This document shows, in pieces, positions 8,095 through 12,289 of a stretch of DNA of 12,289 nt (position 1 is the first letter of the stretch; every line of letters begins with the position of its first letter). Where the stretch lies: NCBI GenBank assembly GCA_900550335.1, contig URRU01000038.1:1-12289 (forward strand), read 5' to 3'. Position numbers and translations under genes: made by a program. This stretch comes from an uncultured Clostridium sp. (lineage in GTDB: Bacteria > Bacillota > Clostridia > Peptostreptococcales > Peptostreptococcaceae). Under the pieces are notes generated by a model. That model saw only the letters and a program-made list of their open reading frames with translations, did no database searches and was not told where the DNA came from.

Positions 8095-8149
8095 AAAAAG
8101 GTAGTTTTGAATAAATATTAAAAAAATATTTGTTCAGAACTACCTTTTT
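8095..8149. terminator. Long hairpin, likely bidirectional terminator
   Basis: The left arm (8095-8119) begins AAAAAGGTAGTT and the right arm (8125-8149) ends AACTACCTTTTT. They pair along 25 positions with two G-U pairs on the plus strand and a five-A loop. The A-run and T-run at the ends supply a U-tract in either direction. It sits midway between the convergent holA and rpsT units and can end read-through from both. Confidence 0.8.
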
Positions 8150-8190
8150 ATTATTATTTTCTAATTTATCGTTTTTGCAATCGCATTTAT

Positions 8191-8332
8191 TAGCTTACTA
8201 TTTTGGATACGAGCACAGATTGGTTTGCAACGACAATTCTGGAAGCGCCCCAGACATTAAAATGTTTTATATGATTAGATGGGGCGCTGAAGCCTGGAGT
8301 GCAAATAATTGTGCTCGTTCCAAAATAGGCTA
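8191..8332 (-). repeat. Structured repeat element, copy 2, opposite orientation
   Basis: The outer arms TAGC (8191-8194), TATTTTGG (8199-8206) and GAGCACA (8211-8217) pair with TGTGCTC (8310-8316), CCAAAATA (8320-8327) and GCTA (8329-8332). They also form C-G and A-T pairs around one bulged base at 8208. A middle stem TTTGCA (8224-8229) with TGCAAA (8300-8305) is possible. The inner stem AGCGCCCCA (8244-8252) pairs with TGGGGCGCT (8280-8288). Read on the minus strand, the core CTCCAGGCTTCAGCGCCCC (8299-8281) and the later TGGGGCGCTT.CAGA.TTGTC match copy 1. The outer arms share no sequence with copy 1, yet both are complementary. It lies downstream of rpsT, in the rpsT sense and beyond its terminator. 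Confidence 0.6.
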
Positions 8333-8342
8333 AAAAGGCAAT

Positions 8343-8370
8343 AAAAAAACCCCCTTTAGCGAACAGGGGG
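8343..8370 (-). terminator. rpsT intrinsic terminator
   Basis: Read on the minus strand: CCCCC (8370-8366), loop, GGGGG (8354-8350), then seven T residues (8349-8343). The stem can extend by TG/AA-type pairs. It lies 27 bp after the rpsT stop codon. Confidence 0.9.
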
Positions 8371-8396
8371 CTATATATGTCATATTAAACTGGTAA

Positions 8397-8663
8397 TTAA
8401 GCGTTCATACCGTTTAATTTCTGAGCTAATTTAGCTACTTTTCTTGATGCAGCGTTTTTATGTATAGTTCCTTTAGAAGCTACCTGGTATATTCTTTTCT
8501 GTGCGTACTGGAATCTAGCTTTAGCTTCTTCAACGTTTCCTGCTGCAACTGCTTCATCAAATCTTCTTATAGCTGTTTTAACCTGAGATTTTCTTACTCT
8601 GTTTAAAGCAGTTTTCTTTTCTATAACACTTATTCTTTTTTTAGCTGATTTTATGTTTGCCAT
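8397..8663 (-). CDS. rpsT: 30S ribosomal protein S20
   Basis: Primary 16S rRNA-binding protein of the small ribosomal subunit. It has 88 residues, the normal length, and is rich in Lys, Arg and Ala. The N-terminus MANIKSAKKRI and the later KGTIHKNAASRKVAKLAQKL are characteristic of S20. The start at 8663 is fixed by GGGAGGT (8677-8671) seven bases upstream and by the family N-terminus. The reading frame is open further upstream, but that extension has no ribosome-binding site and would run through the leader. It is transcribed opposite to comEC-holA and lepA, as in other Firmicutes, from a clear promoter at 8720-8748, and ends at its own terminator. Codon choice is more biased than in neighbours, as expected for a highly expressed gene. 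Confidence 0.98.
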   Translation of the reverse strand: MANIKSAKKRISVIEKKTALNRVRKSQVKTAIRRFDEAVAAGNVEEAKARFQYAQKRIYQVASKGTIHKNAASRKVAKLAQKLNGMNA

Positions 8664-8719
8664 TCTATTCACCTCCCACAATAACTTTATTAAATAATCA
8701 CTCATCGTCAACATATTAG

Positions 8720-8748
8720 ATTTTAACAGAATTATAAATAAAAATCAA
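8720..8748 (-). promoter_or_regulatory. rpsT promoter
   Basis: Read on the minus strand: TTGATT (8748-8743), a 17-bp spacer, TAAAAT (8725-8720). Both hexamers are close to consensus with ideal spacing. The predicted start near 8712 gives a leader of about 50 nt. Confidence 0.75.
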
Positions 8749-8791
8749 GGAAAAATATTTATTTATTTTTATATTTTTTATATCTTGATTT

Positions 8792-8838
8792 TGTTATAAT
8801 TTCGGCCTGTTAAAATACAACTAATTATAGATTATACT
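8792..8838 (+). promoter_or_regulatory. Possible lepA promoters
   Basis: Two candidates overlap this span. One is an extended -10, TG-T-TATAAT (8792-8800), without a good -35. The other is TTAAAA (8810-8815), 17 bp, TATACT (8833-8838), matching four and five of six bases. Either would give a leader of more than 200 nt before lepA. AT-rich DNA makes chance matches likely. Confidence 0.35.
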
Positions 8839-8965
8839 AGCGTATTTATAAAAAATCAATTAAAAAATCAAATTCTAAAGAAAAATATTTTTCACTTGGT
8901 ATTTTACAATGACTTTTTTTATTTACATAAGGCGTGAGATAAAGTAAAATAATAGGTATGATATA

Positions 8966-9021
8966 AAAGCGTAACTACGCTCATAAACGGAAAAAATGAA
9001 TTTAGCGTAAAAAATCGCTTT
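8966..9021 (+). promoter_or_regulatory. Inverted-repeat leader before lepA with alternative pairings
   Basis: Four segments can pair in two ways. AAAGCGTA (8966-8973), TACGCT (8976-8981), AGCGTA (9004-9009) and CGCTTT (9016-9021) form either two small hairpins (1-2, 3-4) or one nested stem (1-4 outside 2-3, with CAT/ATG added inside at 8982-8984 and 8996-8998). It ends 22 bp before the lepA ribosome-binding site. There is no U-tract, so it is not a terminator. Confidence 0.4.
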
Positions 9022-9057
9022 GAAATAGAGAATAATTTTGAAAGGGAGGAAACTTAA

Positions 9058-10863
9058 TTGTCAAGCAGACAGAGTAGAACAAGAAACTTTAGTATAATTG
9101 CGCATATAGACCACGGAAAATCTACTTTAGCCGATAGATTAATACAGACTACAGGTCTTGTAAGTGAAAGAGACATGAAATCTCAGCTTCTTGATAACAT
9201 GGATCTTGAAAGAGAAAGAGGAATAACAATAAAATTACAGAATGTTAGACTTAAATATAAGGCTAAAGATGGAGAAGAGTATTATCTTCATTTAATAGAT
9301 ACTCCAGGACACGTCGATTTCAACTACGAGGTATCTAGAAGTTTAGCAGCTTGTGAAGGAGCTCTTTTAGTTGTAGATGCTGCTCAGGGTGTTGAAGCTC
9401 AGACATTAGCAAATGTGTATCTAGCTTTAGATCAGGATTTAGAAATACTTCCTGTTATAAATAAGATAGATTTACCAAGTGCTAGACCAGACGAGGTAAA
9501 AGCGGAAATAGAAGACTATATAGGATTAGATGCATCAGATGCTCCACTTATATCAGCTAAGAACGGAATAAATATAGAAGATGTCTTAGAAGGAATAGTA
9601 AAACATGTACCAGCTCCAGAGGGAGACTCTGAAGCTCCTTTAAAAGCTTTAATATTCGACTCATACTATGATGCATACAAAGGTGTTATAGCTTATGTAA
9701 GAGTATTTGAAGGTACTGTTAAAAAAGGTATGACAATCGAAATGATGAATACTAAGAAGAAATTCGAGGTAACTGAAGTCGGTGTTATGGCTCCTAACCC
9801 AACAGAACTTCCTGAATTAGCAGCAGGAGATGTTGGTTATATAGCAGCTAGTATAAAAGATATAAGAAGTTGTCGTGTTGGGGACACAATAACTGATGCA
9901 GATAACATGACAGCAGAAGCTTTACCAGGATACAAAAAAGCAACGCCAATGGTTTACTGTGGTATTTATCCAGGTGAAGGGGAAAAATACGAAAATGTAA
10001 GAGATGCACTTGAAAAATTACAGGTAAATGATGCAGCTTTAGAATTTGAAGCTGAAACATCTGCAGCTCTAGGATTTGGATTTAGATGTGGATTCCTTGG
10101 ATTATTACACATGGAAATAATGCAGGAAAGATTAGAAAGAGAATTTGACCTTAACATAGTAACAACAGCTCCATCTGTTATATATAGAGTAACAAAAACT
10201 GACGGAGAAGTTGTTATGATACAGAACCCAGCAAACCTACCTGAACCTGGCGAAATACAGATGATAGAAGAACCTATCGTTAAAGGTGATATAATAGTTC
10301 CAAAAGACTTTGTAGGGGCTGTTATGGAGCTTTGTCAGGAAAGAAGAGGAACTATGCACAATATGGAATATATTGATGACAGAAGGGTTATGCTTCACTA
10401 CGACCTACCTCTAAATGAAGTTATATATGACTTCTTTGATGCACTAAAATCAAGAACTAGAGGATATGGATCACTAGATTATGAAATGAAGGGATATGTA
10501 CCTTCTAAGCTTGTTAAACTTGATATACTTATCAATAAAGAACAGGTCGATGCACTTAGCTTCATAATCCACGAAACAAAGGCATTTGTAAGAGGAAAAG
10601 CTATGTGTGAAAAACTTAAAAATGAAATACCTAGACATCAGTTTGCAGTTCCTATTCAGGCAGCTGTTGGAAATAAGGTAATAGCTAGGGAAACAATAAG
10701 TGCTTTAAGAAAAGACGTTCTTGCAAAATGTTATGGTGGGGATATATCACGTAAGAGAAAACTTCTTGAAAAACAGAAAGAAGGTAAGAAAAGAATGCGT
10801 CAGATTGGTAGCGTAGAGGTGCCACAGAAAGCATTCATGTCAGTTCTTAAACTTGACGACTAA
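9058..10863 (+). CDS. lepA: Elongation factor 4 (LepA), ribosome-associated GTPase
   Basis: Translational GTPase EF4, reported to act on stalled or back-translocating ribosomes and in 30S biogenesis. It has 601 residues, the standard length. The G-domain motifs are all present: AHIDHGKST (15-23), RERGITI (52-58), DTPGH (81-85), NKID (135-138) and SAK (166-168). Domain II, the EF-G-like domains III and V, and the LepA-specific C-terminus follow. The C-terminus ends [20 protein letters not shown] and [15 protein letters not shown], a near-invariant LepA feature. It starts with TTG: AGGGAGG (9043-9049) is well placed before 9058, and the family N-terminus begins here with no nearby ATG. The usual partner hemW/hemN is not downstream; cca follows, after a hairpin. 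Confidence 0.98.
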   Translation: MSSRQSRTRNFSIIAHIDHGKSTLADRLIQTTGLVSERDMKSQLLDNMDLERERGITIKLQNVRLKYKAKDGEEYYLHLIDTPGHVDFNYEVSRSLAACEGALLVVDAAQGVEAQTLANVYLALDQDLEILPVINKIDLPSARPDEVKAEIEDYIGLDASDAPLISAKNGINIEDVLEGIVKHVPAPEGDSEAPLKALIFDSYYDAYKGVIAYVRVFEGTVKKGMTIEMMNTKKKFEVTEVGVMAPNPTELPELAAGDVGYIAASIKDIRSCRVGDTITDADNMTAEALPGYKKATPMVYCGIYPGEGEKYENVRDALEKLQVNDAALEFEAETSAALGFGFRCGFLGLLHMEIMQERLEREFDLNIVTTAPSVIYRVTKTDGEVVMIQNPANLPEPGEIQMIEEPIVKGDIIVPKDFVGAVMELCQERRGTMHNMEYIDDRRVMLHYDLPLNEVIYDFFDALKSRTRGYGSLDYEMKGYVPSKLVKLDILINKEQVDALSFIIHETKAFVRGKAMCEKLKNEIPRHQFAVPIQAAVGNKVIARETISALRKDVLAKCYGGDISRKRKLLEKQKEGKKRMRQIGSVEVPQKAFMSVLKLDD

Positions 10864-10887
10864 TAAAATAGAATAAAAAAATAATTT

Positions 10888-10921
10888 GGCTGTTGCATTT
10901 AATTTGTGTAACAGCCTTTTT
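10888..10921 (+). terminator. Terminator-like hairpin between lepA and cca
   Basis: GGCTGTTGCA (10888-10897) pairs with TGTAACAGCC (10907-10916), 10 bp with one G-U pair and a 9-nt loop, followed by TTTTT. It should end lepA transcription. The cca ribosome-binding site starts only about 8 bp later, leaving no room for a promoter between. Confidence 0.85.
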
Positions 10922-10941
10922 AGAAGATAGGAGTGATTTTT

Positions 10942-12279
10942 TTGATAAAATTACCAGAGACTACAGCCTATATAATAGAAAGAATAGAAAAAAATGGATT
11001 TGAAGCATTTGCAGTAGGTGGATGTATAAGAGATAGCTTACTAGGAAGAGTGCCTAATGATTGGGATATAACGACTTCTGCAAAACCAGAGGATATAATG
11101 AATATATTTGAAAACACTGTAGAAACAGGTATAGAGCATGGAACTGTAACTGTAGTTATAGATAAAGAGCCTTATGAGGTTACTACATATAGAATAGATG
11201 GAGATTATACAGATGGAAGGCACCCAGATAGTGTAGAATTTACAGAAAATATAGAAGAAGATTTATCGAGAAGAGATTTTACAATAAATGCTATGGCATA
11301 TAATAATTCTACTGGACTTGTTGATGTATTTGGAGGAAGAGAGGATTTAGAAAATAGAGTAATAAGATGTGTAGGAAATCCTAAAAAAAGATTTGAAGAG
11401 GATGCTCTTAGAATGATGAGAGGAATTAGATTCTCTGCACAACTTGGATTTTCAATTGATAAGGATACATTTAAGGCGATTGAGGAAATGGCAGATTCAA
11501 TATCAGCGGTATCTATTGAAAGGATAAATGTAGAATTTACAAAGACTTTAATGTCGGATGCTAAAAAAATAATGATTTATCATGAAACTGGTATATTAAA
11601 GAATGTACTTCCAGAGTTGTATACAATAGAAAAGGAAAATCTAAGAAAAGATTTTTCTATTGAAAAATCTATAAAAATGGGGATAGAGTGTGCAAATTTA
11701 TGTAAAAAAGATTTAGCTTGTAGATTGGCTGGATTTTTTGTATATATAAATGAGGCTATAGGAATTGAAAATACTAAAAAAATATTGAAAAAGATGAGAT
11801 ATGATAATAAAACAATTTCTAAGACTTGCGAGCTTTTAAAATACAGTATGAGAAACATTTCAAATAATAAGGAAGATTTGAAATACTTACTTATGAAACT
11901 AGACAGTGTAGAGCTGTTAGAAGATTTAATAGATTTAAAAGCAGCTGAGGTGGATACTTACTTAGAAACACAGAAAAAAATATTTGAAGATGAATCTACA
12001 AAAAACGATGAATCAGATAAAGTTGGATTAGAAGTGTTAGAAGCATTTACTGTAGAATCTTTAATAGTATTAAATAATGTAGAAAACACTTTAAAAGAAA
12101 TAGTAGATAATAAAGAATGTTTTAGAGTTAAGGATTTAGATATAAATGGAAAAGATTTAATAGCAGCCGGGGTAAAGCCAGGAAAAGAAATTGGAGAAAT
12201 GTTAAATAAAATTTTGAAAGAAGTAATAAAAAATCCAGACATAAATAAGAAAGAAAAATTATTAGAAATAATAAAATAG
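10942..12279 (+). CDS. cca: CCA tRNA nucleotidyltransferase (class II)
   Basis: Adds or repairs the 3'-terminal CCA of tRNAs. It has 445 residues. The class II nucleotidyltransferase signature is in the N-terminal half: FAVGGCIRD (23-31), then D40-W-D42 as the metal-binding DxD. RRDFTINAMAY (110-120) and EEDALRMMRGIRFSAQLGF (152-170) are the base- and ribose-recognition motifs. The C-terminal 250 residues are the helical tRNA-binding neck, body and tail. I place the start at TTG 10942, because AGGAG (10929-10933) is 8 bp upstream. The in-frame GTG at 10933 overlaps that ribosome-binding site and is unlikely. Bacterial poly(A) polymerases share this fold, but the motifs and a genome of this type favour the CCA-adding enzyme. 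Only 10 bp follow the stop, so its downstream neighbour is unknown. Confidence 0.94.
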   Translation: MIKLPETTAYIIERIEKNGFEAFAVGGCIRDSLLGRVPNDWDITTSAKPEDIMNIFENTVETGIEHGTVTVVIDKEPYEVTTYRIDGDYTDGRHPDSVEFTENIEEDLSRRDFTINAMAYNNSTGLVDVFGGREDLENRVIRCVGNPKKRFEEDALRMMRGIRFSAQLGFSIDKDTFKAIEEMADSISAVSIERINVEFTKTLMSDAKKIMIYHETGILKNVLPELYTIEKENLRKDFSIEKSIKMGIECANLCKKDLACRLAGFFVYINEAIGIENTKKILKKMRYDNKTISKTCELLKYSMRNISNNKEDLKYLLMKLDSVELLEDLIDLKAAEVDTYLETQKKIFEDESTKNDESDKVGLEVLEAFTVESLIVLNNVENTLKEIVDNKECFRVKDLDINGKDLIAAGVKPGKEIGEMLNKILKEVIKNPDINKKEKLLEIIK

Positions 12280-12289
12280 ATTTAATAGG

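Larger units (their letters stand above)
7925..8396. other. Convergent holA-rpsT intergenic region, no gene seen
   Basis: This 472-bp gap has no credible coding sequence; the one open frame on the plus strand (8130-8333) runs through hairpin arms. It is organised as structured element copy 1 (7926-8043), a central 25-bp hairpin (8095-8149), copy 2 in opposite orientation (8191-8332), and the rpsT terminator (8343-8370). The stretches 8044-8094 and 8150-8190 are AT-rich with nothing recognisable. Confidence 0.8.
8664..9057. other. Divergent rpsT-lepA intergenic region; sporulation genes absent
   Basis: This 394-bp gap holds the rpsT leader and promoter, one or two possible lepA promoters and an inverted-repeat leader before lepA. 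There is no open frame of useful size. In Bacillus subtilis and spore-forming clostridia this site carries gpr (spore protease) and spoIIP; no remnant of either is visible here. Confidence 0.8.

Noticed and set aside
7926..8332. Whole region as one MITE with terminal inverted repeats
   Set aside because: The inverted 21-bp cores are internal, the outer ends are not alike between copies, and no flanking target-site duplication is visible.
8130..8333. 67-residue plus-strand open frame in the holA-rpsT gap
   Set aside because: It begins inside the arm of the central hairpin and runs through structured element copy 2; it has no ribosome-binding site and no protein-like pattern.
8664..8714. Upstream extension of rpsT to 8714
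   Set aside because: S20 proteins begin at MANIKSAKK, the strong GGGAGGT serves the start at 8663, and the predicted transcript would begin at about the extended start.
10933..10941. GTG at 10933 as the cca start
   Set aside because: It overlaps the only ribosome-binding site (10929-10933); TTG at 10942 has correct spacing.
1..12289. CRISPR array, tRNA or rRNA genes, phage or transposase genes
   Set aside because: No regularly spaced direct repeats, tRNA-like cloverleaf, rRNA sequence or transposase/integrase motifs were seen on either strand.

Overview
The window is AT-rich, with strong AGA/ATA codon preference and Gram-positive ribosome-binding sites. Its central gene order, comEC - holA - rpsT (opposite strand) - lepA, is the conserved Firmicutes cluster. 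These features point to an anaerobic Clostridia-type bacterium, probably of the Peptostreptococcaceae. In Bacillus and spore-forming clostridia the rpsT-lepA gap carries the sporulation genes gpr and spoIIP. Here it is only 394 bp and holds no gene, which suggests a non-sporulating lineage such as Peptostreptococcus. That assignment is inference.

Layout. 1-1353 (minus): a monovalent cation/proton antiporter of the NhaP2/CvrA type, cut by the window edge. 1503-2350 (minus): a predicted lipoprotein with a ComEC-like metallo-beta-lactamase fold, interrupted by a one-base frameshift that puts its conserved C-terminus in another frame. 2585-4726 (plus): a two-gene unit of a DUF2156 protein and an Eis-like two-domain GNAT acetyltransferase. 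It meets bioY (4802-5347, minus) at a shared hairpin terminator. bioY has a good promoter and a candidate BirA operator. 5614-7924 (plus): comEC, which has only the membrane part, overlaps holA. 8397-8663 (minus): rpsT. 9058-12279 (plus): lepA (TTG start) and cca (TTG start), with a terminator-like hairpin between them.

The most unusual part is the 472-bp convergent gap between holA and rpsT (7925-8396). It holds two copies of a structured element in opposite orientation, each downstream of and in the same sense as its neighbouring gene. They flank a 25-bp hairpin that looks like a bidirectional terminator. The copies share a 21-bp core and an inner stem, but their outer stems have unrelated sequences that are both still complementary. 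This pattern suggests selection on structure. I do not recognise the family.

Functionally the window mixes housekeeping (replication clamp loader HolA, ribosomal protein S20, translation factor EF4/LepA, tRNA CCA end repair), transport (cation/proton antiport, biotin uptake) and DNA uptake (ComEC, with a separate ComEC-like hydrolase that may be a broken gene).
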